A stretch of 64,000 bases of DNA from Noviherbaspirillum malthae (lineage in GTDB: Bacteria; Pseudomonadota; Gammaproteobacteria; Burkholderiales; Burkholderiaceae_D), in contig NZ_JACYXF010000008.1 of assembly GCF_015352985.1 (NCBI RefSeq), positions 1 through 64,000 of the forward strand. The letters run 5' to 3'. Both the position numbers and the translations under genes were made by a program. This document shows positions 19,561 to 30,733 of this stretch, one piece after another. Every line of letters starts with the position of its first letter. Within the stretch, counting starts at the first letter, position 1. The notes beneath the pieces are model-generated. The model saw nothing but the letters and a program-made list of their open reading frames with translations. It was not told the DNA's origin and did no database searches.

Positions 19561-20580
19561 ATGAATCGCACTCCTCACGATCCCATGGACGACGACGCTT
19601 CTTCGGACGGTCTTTCCGAAGACATGCCGCTCAATGTCGCAGAAGATGCCGACGAACTGATGGATGACGCGGAACGCGGGGAGGATGTCATCACGCCGGC
19701 GGCAGATCCTGTTGATGAACTGAAAACCGTCCTGGCGGCGGAGCTTTCCACCGACACGACGCAGCATTACCTCAACCAGATCGGCGCGCGGCCCCTGCTG
19801 ACGGTAGAGGAAGAGGTGCATTACGCAACGCTGGCCAAGCAGGGGAACTTCGAAGCCCGGCAGAAGATGATCGAGCACAATCTTCGGCTGGTCGTCTCGA
19901 TTGCCAAGCATTACATCAACCGCGGCGTGGTTCTGCTCGACCTGATCGAGGAAGGCAATCTCGGCCTGATGCGCGCGATTGACAAATTCGAACCGGAGCG
20001 CGGTTTCCGTTTTTCCACCTATGCCACGTGGTGGATACGCCAGAGCATCGAACGCGCCATCATGAACCAGGCGCGCACCGTGCGCCTGCCGGTTCACATG
20101 GTGCGCGAGCTGAACCAGATTCTCCGGGCCAAGTATCACCTCGAAGCCCAGCATCATGACGGCAAGGATGCGACGGCGGAAGACATTGCCCATCTCGTCG
20201 ACCGGCCGGTCGAAGACGTGCAGGACATTCTTGCCTTGTCCGAACATGCGACGTCGCTCGACGCCCCGCTCGACAACGATCCGCAGGCGAGCCTGATGGA
20301 CATGCTGCCGGGCGATGCGGAAGACGGTCCGGACTCACGCGCCGAACATCATGAAATGATGGGACTGGTACGCGACTGGCTGAAGAAGCTTCCGGACAAG
20401 CAGCGCGTCGTCATCGTGCGCCGTTTCGGCCTCGACAACGATGACCCCGCCACACTGGAAGAACTTGCCGCGGAAATGAGCGTCACTCGTGAACGGGTGC
20501 GCCAGATACAGCAGGAAGCCCTGGTCAAGCTGAAACGGGCGCTGACGGCGCGCGGCGTGGGCAAGGACGCCTTGTTGTGA
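19561..20580 (+). CDS. rpoS: RNA polymerase sigma factor RpoS (sigma-38)
   Basis: Stationary-phase and general stress sigma factor. 339 residues. Region 1.2 ([21 protein letters not shown]), region 2 with the core-binding [16 protein letters not shown] and [41 protein letters not shown], region 3 and region 4 ([31 protein letters not shown]) are complete. The acidic N-terminal extension ([19 protein letters not shown]) is typical for betaproteobacteria. The start codon touches the nlpD stop with no gap; the stop overlaps the next gene by 4 bases. Confidence 0.97.
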   Translation: MNRTPHDPMDDDASSDGLSEDMPLNVAEDADELMDDAERGEDVITPAADPVDELKTVLAAELSTDTTQHYLNQIGARPLLTVEEEVHYATLAKQGNFEARQKMIEHNLRLVVSIAKHYINRGVVLLDLIEEGNLGLMRAIDKFEPERGFRFSTYATWWIRQSIERAIMNQARTVRLPVHMVRELNQILRAKYHLEAQHHDGKDATAEDIAHLVDRPVEDVQDILALSEHATSLDAPLDNDPQASLMDMLPGDAEDGPDSRAEHHEMMGLVRDWLKKLPDKQRVVIVRRFGLDNDDPATLEELAAEMSVTRERVRQIQQEALVKLKRALTARGVGKDALL

Positions 20581-21347
20581 TCCCCGTTCTCGTATTCGAC
20601 ATCGAGACGATTCCCGATGTCGCGGGCTTGCGTGCACTGAACCGCGAGCTCTTGAACCTGACCGATGCAGACGTGGCCGCCGCCGCCTTTGCCGCCAGAC
20701 GGGAAAAGACGGGTTCGGAATTTCTCCAGCATCATCTGCATCGCGTCGCCGCGATTTCCTGCGTGTTCCGCGACGATGACGGCTTTCGCGTCCGATCCCT
20801 CGGCACCCTGGATGACCAGGAGCCGAAACTGATCCATGATTTTTTCCGCATCATCGATCGTTACACGCCGCAATTGATATCCTGGAACGGCGGCGGCTTC
20901 GACCTGCCGGTATTGCATTACCGTGCGATGGTCCACGGCGTTTGCGCTTCCCGCTATTGGGAAATGGGAGACGAAGACCGCGATTTCAAATGGAACAACT
21001 ATTTGAGCCGGTATCACACGCGGCATATGGATCTGATGGATTTGCTGGCGCTGTACACCGGACGCGCCAATGCGCCCCTGGATGATCTCGCCAAGCTGTG
21101 CGGTTTCCCCGGGAAAATGGGAGTCGACGGTTCCCAGGTATGGACGCTTTTCCAGGAGGGACGCCTCAAGAAAATCCGCGATTACTGTGAAACCGACGTC
21201 GTCAATACCTATCTCGTTTACTGCCGCTTCCTGCTGATGCGCGGCGTCATGAGCAAGGCCGCGTACGAGGAGGAAATGGCCATGGTGCGGGACGCACTGG
21301 CGCTGCAAAGCGGCGAGCACTGGAAGGAATACCTCGCCGCGTGGTAG
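20577..21347 (+). CDS. Predicted 3'-5' exonuclease related to the PolB proofreading domain
   Basis: 256 residues, DEDD-type exonuclease fold. Exo I is [10 protein letters not shown] at residues 5-14 (Asp and Glu metal ligands), Exo II is [17 protein letters not shown] around 100-117, and Exo III is [19 protein letters not shown] around 200-218. Family members are called predicted PolB-like exonucleases; the biological substrate is unknown. The GTG start at 20577 overlaps the rpoS stop (GTGA), so translation is probably coupled to rpoS. The next gene, rlmD, starts 113 bp later. Confidence 0.88.
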   Translation: MIPVLVFDIETIPDVAGLRALNRELLNLTDADVAAAAFAARREKTGSEFLQHHLHRVAAISCVFRDDDGFRVRSLGTLDDQEPKLIHDFFRIIDRYTPQLISWNGGGFDLPVLHYRAMVHGVCASRYWEMGDEDRDFKWNNYLSRYHTRHMDLMDLLALYTGRANAPLDDLAKLCGFPGKMGVDGSQVWTLFQEGRLKKIRDYCETDVVNTYLVYCRFLLMRGVMSKAAYEEEMAMVRDALALQSGEHWKEYLAAW

Positions 21348-21460
21348 ATTGCACGGTTTTCCACCGATTTTCCTGAATTCCCACGCCGGTTTCCATCTCA
21401 TCTTGTCTTTCGTATAACGGACGGCAAAGTACGGATTGCGTCCGGCAATTCAAATTTTCT

Positions 21461-22801
21461 ATGCAGCAGAGCACTATTGTTATCGAATCCCTCGACATGG
21501 AGGGACGCGGCGTCGGCCACTTGCAGAACGAAGACGGCACGCCCGGCAAGGTCATTTTCGTCGAAGGCGCCTTGCCCGGCGAGCGCGTCGGCTTCCAGTC
21601 CTTCCGCAAGAAGCCGAAGTGGGAAGCCGCAACCCTGACCGAAATTCATAATGAATCGGCATTGCGGGTAAAGCCCAAGTGCACTTATTTCGGTACTTGC
21701 GGCGGCTGCGCGATGCAGCATCTGGAGCCGTCGGCGCAGGTGGCGATCAAGCAGCGCGTGCTGGAGGACAATCTCTGGCACATCGGCAAGGTGAAGGCGG
21801 AGCGCATGATGCGGCCGATCTACGGGCCGACATGGGGCTATCGCTACCGCGCCCGCCTGTCGGTGCGCAACGTGCAGAAAAAAGGCGGCGTGCTGGTCGG
21901 ATTCCACGAGCGCAAATCCTCGTTCATTGCCGACATGAAGACCTGCGAGATCCTGCCGCCGCATGTGTCCGCAATGCTGGTGCCATTGCGCCGCCTGGTT
22001 GAAACATTGTCGATTTTCGATCAGATGCCCCAGATCGAGCTGGCGGTAGGCGCAAGCGTCACGGCGCTCGTCATGAGAAACATGGCGCCGCTGACGGCCG
22101 AGGATGAATCCAGGTTGAAGGCATTTGCCGATGAGTACGGCATCCAGTGGTGGCTGCAGCCGAAAGGCCCGGACACGGTCTATCCGTTCTATCCCGCCGC
22201 TGTGCAGCTCGATTACGTGCTGCCCGAGTTCGGCATCACGATGCCTTTCAAACCGACGGATTTTACCCAGGTCAATCACCATATCAACCGCGTGCTCGTG
22301 GCCAAGGCCCTGCGGCTGCTCGATGCACAGCCGGACGACAGGGTGGCCGACCTGTTCTGCGGGCTTGGCAACTTCACGCTGCCCATCGCCACCCAGGTCC
22401 GCGAAGTCGTGGGTATCGAGGGCAGCACCGCCCTGACCGAACGCGCGCTCGGCAATGCAAAAATCAACGGCGTCGCGGAAAAGACCGCGTTCCATTGCCG
22501 AAATCTGTTCGAGGCGAAAACGGAAGATTTCATTGCCCTGGGCAAGTTCGACCGCATGCTGATTGATCCGCCCAGGGAAGGTGCGATCGACGTTTGCCAG
22601 GCCATTGTTGGCCTGGCGGAAACGCATGCGGACTTGCGGCCCAAGCGCATCGTGTACGTGTCCTGCAGTCCTTCGACCCTCGCACGCGATGCAGGCTACC
22701 TGGTGCATCAGGGCGGATATCGCCTGACGCAGGCGGGCGTGGTCAACATGTTCCCGCATACGGCGCATGTGGAATCCATTGCCGTGTTCGATCTGCCCTG
22801 A
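21461..22801 (+). CDS. rlmD: 23S rRNA (uracil(1939)-C(5))-methyltransferase RlmD
   Basis: SAM-dependent methyltransferase of the RumA family. 446 residues. N-terminal TRAM domain (1-60), then iron-sulfur cysteines CTYFGTCGGCAMQH around 74-87, and the C-terminal methyltransferase domain with DLFCGLGNFTLPIA (SAM motif I), FDRMLIDPPREGA and VYVSCSPSTLARD with the catalytic Cys. Start ATG at 21461. It converges on the Bax-inhibitor family gene with a shared terminator between them. Confidence 0.95.
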   Translation: MQQSTIVIESLDMEGRGVGHLQNEDGTPGKVIFVEGALPGERVGFQSFRKKPKWEAATLTEIHNESALRVKPKCTYFGTCGGCAMQHLEPSAQVAIKQRVLEDNLWHIGKVKAERMMRPIYGPTWGYRYRARLSVRNVQKKGGVLVGFHERKSSFIADMKTCEILPPHVSAMLVPLRRLVETLSIFDQMPQIELAVGASVTALVMRNMAPLTAEDESRLKAFADEYGIQWWLQPKGPDTVYPFYPAAVQLDYVLPEFGITMPFKPTDFTQVNHHINRVLVAKALRLLDAQPDDRVADLFCGLGNFTLPIATQVREVVGIEGSTALTERALGNAKINGVAEKTAFHCRNLFEAKTEDFIALGKFDRMLIDPPREGAIDVCQAIVGLAETHADLRPKRIVYVSCSPSTLARDAGYLVHQGGYRLTQAGVVNMFPHTAHVESIAVFDLP

Positions 22802-22845
22802 ATGTCCTGGCTGCCGCCTTGAAATAGGAGGGCATGCCTGCAAAT

Positions 22846-22874
22846 AAAAAGCCGACCTGTTGGTCGGCTTTTTT
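22846..22874. terminator. Bidirectional terminator between rlmD and the Bax-inhibitor family gene
   Basis: A 12-bp stem (AAAAAGCCGACC at 22846-22857, GGTCGGCTTTTT at 22862-22873) with a TGTT loop. The A-run on one side and T-run on the other let it stop transcription in both directions between the convergent genes. Confidence 0.9.
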
Positions 22875-22901
22875 GCTCATGGCTCAGCGCTTGCTGCCCA
22901 T

Positions 22902-23600
22902 TCAGTCGCGGCTGCCTCCGACGAAGCCCAGCAGGGCAAGCAGGTTGGTGAAGATATTGTAGACGTCGAGATAGATCGCCAGCGTTGCCGAAATGTAATT
23001 GGTTTCGCCGCCGTTGATGATCTGCTGTACGTCGAACAGGATATAGGCCGAGAAGATCGCGATCGCCAACACGGAAATTACCAGGTACAGCGCCGGCAGT
23101 TGCAGGAAGATGTTGGCCAGCGCGGCGACGAGAAGCACCAGCACGCCTGCGAACAGCCATTTGCCCAGACCGGAGAAGTCGCGCTTGGATACGGTGGCGA
23201 TAGTCGCCATGCCGGCGAAGATCACGGCGGTGCCGCCGAACGCCGTCATGATCAGCGATGCGCCGTTCGAAAAGCCGAGGATGTGGCCGATCAGGCGTGA
23301 CAGCATCAGGCCCATGAAAAAGGTGAAGCCGAGCAGGATGGCGACCCCGAGTCCCGAATTCTTCGTCTTTTCGATTGCATAGAAAAAACCGAATGCAATT
23401 GCAAGGAAGGCAACGAAGCCGAAGACGGGGCTGCCCGAGAAGAAAGTGAACTGGAATTGCACGCCCAGCCATGCGCCAAGGACGGTCGGCACCATCGAAA
23501 TGGCGAGCAGCCAGTAGGTATTGCGCAAGACCCGGTTGCGGACAACCAGCGCTTCGCTGGCGGCGGAAGGGGGGTAAGTCTGCTGCAGTTGACGATCCAT
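22902..23600 (-). CDS. Bax inhibitor-1/YccA family inner-membrane protein
   Basis: 232 residues with seven hydrophobic segments and the C-terminal SAYILFDVQQIINGGETNYISATLAIYLDVYNIFTNLLALLG motif typical of the BI-1/YccA/YbhL family. YccA in E. coli binds and modulates the FtsH protease; whether this member does so is not shown. The ATG at 23600 is chosen over an upstream in-frame start because a perfect AGGAGG lies just before it. The hflK/hflC genes for FtsH regulators are about 11 kb away in the same window. Confidence 0.9.
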   Translation of the reverse strand: MDRQLQQTYPPSAASEALVVRNRVLRNTYWLLAISMVPTVLGAWLGVQFQFTFFSGSPVFGFVAFLAIAFGFFYAIEKTKNSGLGVAILLGFTFFMGLMLSRLIGHILGFSNGASLIMTAFGGTAVIFAGMATIATVSKRDFSGLGKWLFAGVLVLLVAALANIFLQLPALYLVISVLAIAIFSAYILFDVQQIINGGETNYISATLAIYLDVYNIFTNLLALLGFVGGSRD

Positions 23601-23831
23601 ATGAACCTCCTGAAAGGGGCACGTGCTACCGATGTGCATATTGACAGCATAGCATGCTGATTTAGGCTTTAGGATACGTGGAACCTATAAAGGTTCTGCC
23701 GCGTCAAAACGCGCTGGCCATGGAAGGCTGTAGGGAAATTCTGAGTTCAAATGCTTTCGTGCTAAAATTGAAGGTTAGTTGATTTCTCGATTTTCAACCT
23801 TAACCCTTTCTTTTTATTGGAGTTTTCACAG

Positions 23832-24257
23832 ATGGCAATTGAACGTACCCTGTCGATCATCAAACCGGACGCTGTAGCGAAGAATGTTATCGGTCAAATC
23901 TACACCCGTTTCGAAAACGCCGGTCTGAAGGTCGTCGCAGCCCGCATGGCCCAGCTGTCCCGCGCTGAAGCCGAAGGCTTCTATGCCGTGCACCGCGAGC
24001 GTCCGTTCTTCAAGGATCTGGTCGACTTCATGGTTTCCGGCCCGGTGATGATCCAGGTCCTGGAAGGCGAAGGCGCCATTGCCAAGAACCGCGAACTGAT
24101 GGGCGCAACCGACCCGAAGAAGGCAGACAAGGGCACCATCCGCGCCGACTTCGCCGACTCCATTGACGCCAACGCCGTCCACGGCTCCGATGCAGTGGAA
24201 ACAGCCCAAGTGGAAATCGCTTATTTCTTCCCCGCGCTGAACGTCTATTCGCGCTAA
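23832..24257 (+). CDS. ndk: Nucleoside diphosphate kinase
   Basis: Transfers phosphate between nucleoside tri- and diphosphates. 141 residues. [20 protein letters not shown] at the N-terminus, [29 protein letters not shown] and the active-site His in [16 protein letters not shown] (about residue 117) are all present. The ATG at 23832 fits the family start; the in-frame TTG at 23817 would add five unconserved residues. A possible extended -10 (TGCTAAAAT at 23760-23768) lies upstream. First gene of a long + strand run. Confidence 0.97.
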   Translation: MAIERTLSIIKPDAVAKNVIGQIYTRFENAGLKVVAARMAQLSRAEAEGFYAVHRERPFFKDLVDFMVSGPVMIQVLEGEGAIAKNRELMGATDPKKADKGTIRADFADSIDANAVHGSDAVETAQVEIAYFFPALNVYSR

Positions 24258-24317
24258 TCGCAACCCCGTTTGCCCTTGATCGACTATTGAGGCGAACATC
24301 ACTTATGAAGACTTGTC

Positions 24318-25487
24318 ATGAAGGAATTCACCAATCTGCTGGATCTTGATCCCGCGCAGCTCATTGCCTATTGCGGAGAGTTGGGTGAAAAACCATTTCG
24401 TGCCAAGCAATTGCAGCGCTGGATTCATCAATTCGGCGCCAGCGATTTTGATTCAATGACGGATCTGGCGAAATCCTTGCGTGATAAGCTCAAAGCCCAT
24501 GCAAGGATTTCGGCGCCTGCGGTGATCAGCGATCACACCTCGGCCGACGGCACGCGCAAGTGGCTGCTGGACGTGGGGCAGGGCAATGCTGTCGAAACCG
24601 TTTTCATTCCCGAGGAAAACCGCGGAACGCTGTGCATTTCCACCCAGGCCGGCTGCGCGGTGAACTGCCGTTTCTGCTCCACAGGCAAGCAGGGCTTCAG
24701 CCGCAATCTGACTGTCGGCGAAATCATCGGCCAGCTGTGGATGGCGGAATTCGAGCTGCGGCGCACCAAGGGCATCGAGCCCGGACCCAAGGGCGAGCGT
24801 CAGATTACCAATGTCGTGATGATGGGAATGGGCGAACCGCTGCTGAACTTCGAGCCGACCGTGACCGCGCTCAAGCTGATGCTGGACGATAATGCCTACG
24901 GCCTGTCGCGCCGGCGCGTTACCGTTTCCACGAGCGGCGTCGTGCCGATGATGGACAAGCTTTCCCAAGAGTGTCCCGTGGCATTGGCGGTGTCCGTGCA
25001 TGCGTCGAACGACGCATTGCGCGACGGCCTGGTGCCGCTCAACAGGAAATATCCGCTGGCCGAACTCATGGCCGCCTGCCGGCGCTACCTCGAATTTGCG
25101 CCGCGCGATTTCATCACTTTCGAATATTGCATGCTCGACGGCGTCAATGACTCCGATGAACATGCGCGGGAATTGATTGACCTGGTGCAGAACGGGCCGG
25201 AGCCAGTGCCTTGCAAGTTCAACTTGATTCCTTTCAATCCTTTTCCAGAATCCGGCCTCAAGCGCTCCAACAATGTGCGCATCAAGGCCTTTGCGCAGAT
25301 CCTGATGAATGCCGGCATTGTCACGACCATCCGCAAGACGCGCGGTGACGACATCGATGCGGCCTGCGGACAACTGGCGGGCGAGGTGCAGGATCGTACC
25401 CGCGTGCAGGAGCGCATGCAGAAAATGGCGGAATACCAGAAAAAATTCGGCGAGAATTTTGGCCGTATCGTCGAGGTGCCACGGTGA
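24318..25487 (+). CDS. rlmN: Dual-specificity 23S rRNA/tRNA adenine-C2 methyltransferase RlmN
   Basis: Radical SAM enzyme that methylates A2503 of 23S rRNA and A37 of some tRNAs. 389 residues. The radical SAM motif [18 protein letters not shown] lies near residue 112; [10 protein letters not shown] and [17 protein letters not shown] strands (here [17 protein letters not shown]) follow; the catalytic C-terminal Cys is in [16 protein letters not shown]. The stop overlaps the pilF start by 4 bases. The rlmN-pilF-rodZ-ispG-hisS order is a conserved proteobacterial cluster. Confidence 0.96.
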   Translation: MKEFTNLLDLDPAQLIAYCGELGEKPFRAKQLQRWIHQFGASDFDSMTDLAKSLRDKLKAHARISAPAVISDHTSADGTRKWLLDVGQGNAVETVFIPEENRGTLCISTQAGCAVNCRFCSTGKQGFSRNLTVGEIIGQLWMAEFELRRTKGIEPGPKGERQITNVVMMGMGEPLLNFEPTVTALKLMLDDNAYGLSRRRVTVSTSGVVPMMDKLSQECPVALAVSVHASNDALRDGLVPLNRKYPLAELMAACRRYLEFAPRDFITFEYCMLDGVNDSDEHARELIDLVQNGPEPVPCKFNLIPFNPFPESGLKRSNNVRIKAFAQILMNAGIVTTIRKTRGDDIDAACGQLAGEVQDRTRVQERMQKMAEYQKKFGENFGRIVEVPR

Positions 25488-26293
25488 TCCATCGCAGGAC
25501 AGGCGCACTGTGCCTGACGCTTCTTTCCGCTTTCGCTTCACTCGCATTTCTGACGGGTTGCGCCACCACTGCCGGCAGCGGAACGCAGGGCGAGCTGCCC
25601 ACGCTTTCCGACCAGACCGACAACCAGAAGCGGGCACGCATCCGCCTGCAGCTTGCGGTGGGTTACTACGAGCAGCGCCAGATGGCGGTTGCTCTCGACG
25701 AGATCAAGCAAGCCTTGGCGGCGGATCCGAATTTCGCGGAAGCCTACAGCATGCGCGGCTTGATCTACATGGACATGGGCGAGGTCCGGCTTGCGGAGGA
25801 AAACTTCCAGCAGGCGATCCGCCTGGCGCCCAATACGCCGGATTTCAACAACAACTACGGCTGGTTCCTGTGCCAGAACGGCAGAGAGAAGCAGTCCATC
25901 CAGTATTTCGAGGCGGCGCTGAAGAACCGTGCCTACCAGTCGCCGGCAAAAGCCCTGAACAATGCGGGCTTCTGCAGCATGAAGATGAATGACAAGGCGG
26001 CTGCCGAGCGGTATTTCTCCCAGGCGTTTCAAGCCGATCCCGGCAATCCGTCCACCAATGTCAATCTCGCCCGCCTGTATTTCGAGCGCGGCGATCACGA
26101 GCGGGCGCGTTTCTATGTGAATCGGGTCATGAAAGCCGAGATCATGACCGCCGATGTCCTCTGGCTGGCGATACGCATCGAGCGCAAGCTGGGCGACCGC
26201 GCTGCAGAAGCCAGTCTCGCAAACCAGCTGCGCCGCCGCCACGCCGGTTCGGCCGAATATGCCGCCTATCAACGTGGAGCCTTTAATGAGTGA
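25484..26293 (+). CDS. pilF: Type IV pilus biogenesis/stability lipoprotein PilF (PilW)
   Basis: Outer-membrane lipoprotein with tetratricopeptide repeats that helps the secretin PilQ assemble. 269 residues. Lipobox LTGC with Cys26, then TPR units such as [63 protein letters not shown] and [34 protein letters not shown] start at 25484 overlaps the rlmN stop (GTGA). The 3' end overlaps the rodZ start by 8 bases. The other pilus genes are not in this window. Confidence 0.9.
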   Translation: MIHRRTGALCLTLLSAFASLAFLTGCATTAGSGTQGELPTLSDQTDNQKRARIRLQLAVGYYEQRQMAVALDEIKQALAADPNFAEAYSMRGLIYMDMGEVRLAEENFQQAIRLAPNTPDFNNNYGWFLCQNGREKQSIQYFEAALKNRAYQSPAKALNNAGFCSMKMNDKAAAERYFSQAFQADPGNPSTNVNLARLYFERGDHERARFYVNRVMKAEIMTADVLWLAIRIERKLGDRAAEASLANQLRRRHAGSAEYAAYQRGAFNE

Positions 26294-27386
26294 GCCAGGA
26301 TTGAATGATCAAGCCATGCCCGGCGATGCCGACAAGGAAGCGCCGATTGCGGTGTCTCCCGGAGCGCGTCTGGCGGCCTGCCGGCAGGAGCGCGGCTGGA
26401 CGATCGAACAGGTGGCGGGCCAGTTGAATCTGGCCCCCAGGCAAGTGGTTGCCATTGAAGCCGACGACTATCCTTCCCTGCCTGGCATGGCAATCGTGCG
26501 CGGCTTCGTGCGGCAGTATGCAAAGCTGCTCAAGATCGATGCGGCACCGCTGCTGGCTTCGCTCGGCGGAGAGACGGTGCTTGCTCATGAACCGATACGG
26601 CCGCGCCAGAACCTGTCGACACCGTTTTCCGAAGCGCGCCTGCCATCCATGACGAATTCGCGTTCGAAGGTGTCCGCCAAATGGATCATGGCGGGCATCG
26701 TGGTGGTAGCCGTCGGCGCCGTTGCCTACGGCTTGCGCCAAGGCGTGGATTTCGCCGGCCTGACGCAATCGGCCGGCTCCCAGGTCAAGGAAGGCGCCTC
26801 CCAGATCATCACGCCCTCGGCGCCGGCGTCCCAAGGCGACGCTGCTCCCGCGGCGTCCGATTCGGCGGCCGCGCCCGAGCCGGTGAACGCCCAGCCGCCG
26901 GTGGAACCTTCGGCACCATCAGCCGGGCAGCCCGGCGAAGCGGCGAACCCGCAGGCTGCTGCGCCTGCCGTACCTCCTGCGCCGGCGACTCAGCAAGGCG
27001 GTGCTGCAACTTCTCAGGCCGCAGGAACGCCTGCTGCAACTGGGGCGGCGGTGCCTGCTCCGGCTGTACCGGCTTCCGCGGCACAGCCGCCTTCCCCGTC
27101 CGCGCCGGCAGCCGCCGCAGTGCCGCAGGCAGCGCCCGCGAACACCGGCAATACCCTGGTCATCAAGGCGCGACAGGATTCGTGGATCGAGATCAAGGCG
27201 GCCGGCAGCGCCAGACCCGTCATCTCCCGCGTCGTGAAGGCGGGAGAAACCGAAAGCTTTGAAGTCACCGATACGGTCGCAGTGGTGGTCGGCAATGCAT
27301 CCGGCGTCGACGCCACGCTGCGCGGCAATCCGGTCGATCTCAAGGCGACAGGCAATGGCAATGTCGCCCGCATAACCCTGAAATAA
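26286..27386 (+). CDS. rodZ: Cytoskeleton protein RodZ-like
   Basis: Bitopic membrane protein linking MreB filaments to the wall-elongation machinery. 366 residues. Cytoplasmic helix-turn-helix at about 25-95 ([37 protein letters not shown]), one membrane segment at about 136-154 ([17 protein letters not shown]), a long Ala/Pro/Gln-rich periplasmic linker, and a C-terminal DUF4115 beta domain ([37 protein letters not shown]). The ATG at 26286 lies inside the pilF 3' end. Context between pilF and ispG is the usual one. Confidence 0.92.
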   Translation: MSEPGLNDQAMPGDADKEAPIAVSPGARLAACRQERGWTIEQVAGQLNLAPRQVVAIEADDYPSLPGMAIVRGFVRQYAKLLKIDAAPLLASLGGETVLAHEPIRPRQNLSTPFSEARLPSMTNSRSKVSAKWIMAGIVVVAVGAVAYGLRQGVDFAGLTQSAGSQVKEGASQIITPSAPASQGDAAPAASDSAAAPEPVNAQPPVEPSAPSAGQPGEAANPQAAAPAVPPAPATQQGGAATSQAAGTPAATGAAVPAPAVPASAAQPPSPSAPAAAAVPQAAPANTGNTLVIKARQDSWIEIKAAGSARPVISRVVKAGETESFEVTDTVAVVVGNASGVDATLRGNPVDLKATGNGNVARITLK

Positions 27387-27393
27387 TCATTCC

Positions 27394-28665
27394 ATGTCGA
27401 CAGCCAATTCTCCTATTGCTTCGGGGCCGCTTCCCAAGCGCAGCACCCGCGGTGTCTCCATACGCTACGGCACGAAGGAAGTGCTGGTGGGAGGCGCGGC
27501 GCCGGTCGTCGTGCAATCGATGACCAATACCGATACCGCCGATGCCATCGGCACGGCGATCCAGATCAAGGACCTCGCGCGTGCCGGTTCCGAACTCGTC
27601 AGGATCACCGTCAATAATCCGGAAGCCGCTGCGTCGGTGGTTGCCATCCGCGAGCAGCTCGACAGGATGGGCATCGACGTTCCTCTGGTCGGCGATTTCC
27701 ATTACAACGGGCACAAGCTGCTGACCGATTTCCCGGAATGTGCGCAGGCATTGTCGAAGTACCGCATCAACCCCGGCAACGTCGGACAGGGTGCCAAGCG
27801 CGACACCCAGTTCGCACAGATGATCGAAGTCGCCTGCAAGTACGACAAGCCGGTTCGCATCGGCGTCAACTGGGGCAGCCTGGACCAGTCGCTCCTGGCC
27901 CGCATCATGGACGAAAATGCTAGCCGGCCGGAGCCATGGACAGCGCAGGCCGTCATGTATGAGGCCCTGGTAACCTCGGCAATCGAAAATGCCCAGCGCG
28001 CGGAAGAGCTGGGACTGAAGAGCGACAAGATCATTCTCTCCTGCAAGGTGTCGGGTGTGCAGGACCTGATCGCGGTGTACCGTGAACTGGCCCGCCGCTG
28101 CGATTACCCGCTGCATCTCGGCCTGACCGAAGCAGGCATGGGTAGCAAGGGCATCGTCGCCTCTACGGCGGCGTTGTCGGTGCTGCTGCAGGAGGGCATC
28201 GGCGACACGATCCGCATTTCCCTCACGCCCGAGCCGGGCGGCGACCGCACCAAGGAAGTCGTGGTTGCGCAGGAAATCCTGCAAACCATGGGATTGCGCA
28301 AGTTCACGCCCATGGTCATCGCCTGTCCCGGCTGCGGAAGAACGACATCGACCGTGTTCCAGGAGCTTGCCGACAGAATCCAGACCTATCTGCGCGAGCA
28401 GATGCCCGTCTGGAAAAAGGAATATCCCGGTGTCGAGAACATGAATGTCGCCGTCATGGGCTGCATCGTCAACGGACCGGGCGAATCCAAGCATGCCAAC
28501 ATCGGCATCAGCCTTCCCGGCACTGGCGAATCGCCGGCCGCTCCGGTGTTCGTGGACGGCGAGAAGAAGGTAACCCTGCGCGGCGAGCATATCGCCGAAG
28601 AATTCCAGGCCATCGTCCTGGATTACGTTAAGACCCGTTACGGGAAAAATGCGGTTGCTATCTAA
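27394..28665 (+). CDS. ispG: 4-hydroxy-3-methylbut-2-en-1-yl diphosphate synthase (GcpE)
   Basis: Iron-sulfur enzyme of the MEP isoprenoid pathway, making HMBPP from MEcPP. 423 residues, the bacterial two-domain form. TIM-barrel start [16 protein letters not shown], mid-section INPGNVG and NWGSLDQSL, and the C-terminal cluster domain with CPGCGRT and [23 protein letters not shown], which together supply the [4Fe-4S] cysteines. Lies 7 bp after rodZ and 24 bp before hisS, so probably one operon. Confidence 0.97.
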   Translation: MSTANSPIASGPLPKRSTRGVSIRYGTKEVLVGGAAPVVVQSMTNTDTADAIGTAIQIKDLARAGSELVRITVNNPEAAASVVAIREQLDRMGIDVPLVGDFHYNGHKLLTDFPECAQALSKYRINPGNVGQGAKRDTQFAQMIEVACKYDKPVRIGVNWGSLDQSLLARIMDENASRPEPWTAQAVMYEALVTSAIENAQRAEELGLKSDKIILSCKVSGVQDLIAVYRELARRCDYPLHLGLTEAGMGSKGIVASTAALSVLLQEGIGDTIRISLTPEPGGDRTKEVVVAQEILQTMGLRKFTPMVIACPGCGRTTSTVFQELADRIQTYLREQMPVWKKEYPGVENMNVAVMGCIVNGPGESKHANIGISLPGTGESPAAPVFVDGEKKVTLRGEHIAEEFQAIVLDYVKTRYGKNAVAI

Positions 28666-28689
28666 AGCGCCGTACACTGAGTAAAAAGC

Positions 28690-30033
28690 ATGTCAGAAAA
28701 TAAAAAAGCTGAAAAGATCGTCGGCGTGAAAGGGATGAACGACATCCTGCCCGCCGATGCGCCTCTCTGGGAGCTGTTCGAAAATACCGTGCAGTCGGTA
28801 CTGAAGAGCTACGGCTTCCAGCAGATCCGCACGCCGATCGTCGAGCCGACAGCGCTGTTCGCACGCGGACTCGGCGCTGTCACCGATATCGTCGAAAAGG
28901 AAATGTATTCCTTCGTCGACTCGATGAACGGGGACCAGCTCACCCTGCGCCCGGAAAGTACCGCGGGCGTGGTGCGCGCTGCGCTCGAGCACAATCTGAC
29001 CTATGACGGACCGAAACGCCTCTGGTACGTCGGCCCGATGTTCCGCCATGAAAAACCGCAGCGCGGACGCTATCGCCAGTTCCATCAGGTCGGCGCGGAA
29101 GCCCTCGGCTTTACCGGCCCCGATATCGATGCCGAACTGATCATGCTGTGCCAGCGTCTGTGGGACGATCTCGGACTCGACGGCATCAAGCTCGAGCTCA
29201 ATTCCATCGGCAATGCGGACGAGCGCAATCGCCATCGCAACGACCTGGTTGCCTATTTCGAGCAGCACAAGGAACTGCTGGATGCGGACGCGCAGAGGCG
29301 CCTGCATTCCAACCCGCTGCGCATTCTCGATACCAAGAATCCGGCAATGCAGGAAATGGTCAACGGCGCACCCAAGCTGCTCGATTATCTCGGGGAAGAG
29401 TCGCGCTCCCATTTCGAAGGCGTGCAGAAAATCCTTCGTCACAACAATATCCCTTTCACCATCAATCCGCGCCTGGTTCGCGGCATGGACTACTACAACC
29501 GCACCGTGTTCGAATGGGTGACCGATCAGCTCGGCTCACAGGGAACGGTATGCGGCGGCGGCCGCTATGATCCGCTCATCGAAATGTTCGGCGGCAAGCC
29601 GACGCCGGCCTGCGGATTCGCCATCGGCGTGGAGCGCCTGCTCGAACTGCTGAAAGCCAACGGCGAACAGTACACGCCCAATCAGTGCGACGTATATGTC
29701 GTTCACCAGGGAGAAGACGCCCAGCTTCAGGCCTTCGTGGTCGCCGAGCGCCTGCGCGACTCCGGCCTGGACGTCGTACTGCATTGCGCTTCCGCCAGCG
29801 GCGGCGGCAGCTTCAAGGCCCAGATGAAACGCGCCGACGCCAGCGGTGCAGGCTTCGCCGTCATCATCGGCGAAGACGAAGTGGCGAAGTCGGTTGCCTC
29901 CGTCAAGAACATGCGGGCTGAAGCGACCGACAACAATCAGGTCACCGTTCCTCTCGAAAATGTCGCCACCTACGTCCTGGACCAGATCGTCTGCGGCGAT
30001 GAGTGCGATGATCCCACCCACCATCATCATTAA
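28690..30033 (+). CDS. hisS: Histidyl-tRNA synthetase
   Basis: Class II aminoacyl-tRNA synthetase, 447 residues. Motif 2 [25 protein letters not shown], the histidine-specific [15 protein letters not shown], and motif 3 [15 protein letters not shown] are intact; the anticodon-binding domain is at about 330-430. The C-terminus is odd: it ends [14 protein letters not shown], a natural tail with two Cys and four His that could bind metal. An hisZ paralogue without synthetase activity is also in this window (37300). Confidence 0.97.
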   Translation: MSENKKAEKIVGVKGMNDILPADAPLWELFENTVQSVLKSYGFQQIRTPIVEPTALFARGLGAVTDIVEKEMYSFVDSMNGDQLTLRPESTAGVVRAALEHNLTYDGPKRLWYVGPMFRHEKPQRGRYRQFHQVGAEALGFTGPDIDAELIMLCQRLWDDLGLDGIKLELNSIGNADERNRHRNDLVAYFEQHKELLDADAQRRLHSNPLRILDTKNPAMQEMVNGAPKLLDYLGEESRSHFEGVQKILRHNNIPFTINPRLVRGMDYYNRTVFEWVTDQLGSQGTVCGGGRYDPLIEMFGGKPTPACGFAIGVERLLELLKANGEQYTPNQCDVYVVHQGEDAQLQAFVVAERLRDSGLDVVLHCASASGGGSFKAQMKRADASGAGFAVIIGEDEVAKSVASVKNMRAEATDNNQVTVPLENVATYVLDQIVCGDECDDPTHHHH

Positions 30034-30045
30034 TCCGGAAGCATC

Positions 30046-30690
30046 ATGGCATACGATCACGAAGAACAGGAACAGTTGGCGACGTTGAAGTCGTGGTGGA
30101 AGCAGTACGGCAATCTCGTCACCTGGGTTCTCATCATTGTCCTTGCAGCCTATGCGGGCTGGAACGGCTGGAACCTGTATCAGCGCAACCAGGCAGCCCA
30201 GGCCGGACAGCTCTACGAGGAACTGCAGAAGGGCGTCGCAGCCAAGGACAACCAGAAAGTGCAGCGCGCCGCGGCCGACCTCCAAGGCAAATTCGGCAAG
30301 ACTGCCTATGCGCAGATGGGCGCGCTGGCGGCCGCAAAAAGCGCCTTCGATACCAATGACCTGAACACCGCGAAAACGCAATTGCAGTGGGTGGCCGACA
30401 ACGGCAGCGAAGCGTTCAAGGCGATTGCAAAGATCCGTCTCGCCGGCGTGCTGCTCGATGAAAAGGCGTTCGATCAGGGCTTGAAGCTGCTCGAGGGACA
30501 ATTCCCCGAGCAGTTCGCCGGCGCCGTGGCCGACCGCAAGGGCGACATCCTCGTCGCCCAGACGAAAATCGAAGAAGCACGCGCAGCCTACAAGCTCGCA
30601 CTCGAAAAAACCGACGAAAAGAACCCGGCACGCCAGCTTATCCAGTTGAAGCTGGACGCGATCGGCGGCGCAGCCAAGGCTGCGGCATAA
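30046..30690 (+). CDS. yfgM: YfgM-family TPR-like inner-membrane protein
   Basis: 214 residues. Short cytoplasmic N-terminus (MAYDHEEQEQLATLKSWWKQYG), one membrane segment at about 24-43 (LVTWVLIIVLAAYAGWNGW) and a periplasmic TPR-like helical domain (DLNTAKTQLQWVADNGSEAFKAIAKIRLAGVLLDEKAFDQGL). This is the YfgM architecture, an ancillary SecYEG-associated protein thought to link the translocon with periplasmic chaperones. It sits between hisS and bamB, the standard arrangement. Confidence 0.92.
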   Translation: MAYDHEEQEQLATLKSWWKQYGNLVTWVLIIVLAAYAGWNGWNLYQRNQAAQAGQLYEELQKGVAAKDNQKVQRAAADLQGKFGKTAYAQMGALAAAKSAFDTNDLNTAKTQLQWVADNGSEAFKAIAKIRLAGVLLDEKAFDQGLKLLEGQFPEQFAGAVADRKGDILVAQTKIEEARAAYKLALEKTDEKNPARQLIQLKLDAIGGAAKAAA

Positions 30691-30733
30691 CTGCAAACAC
30701 TGCAGCGCAGAAAAACAGAAAAAAGGGGAATCC

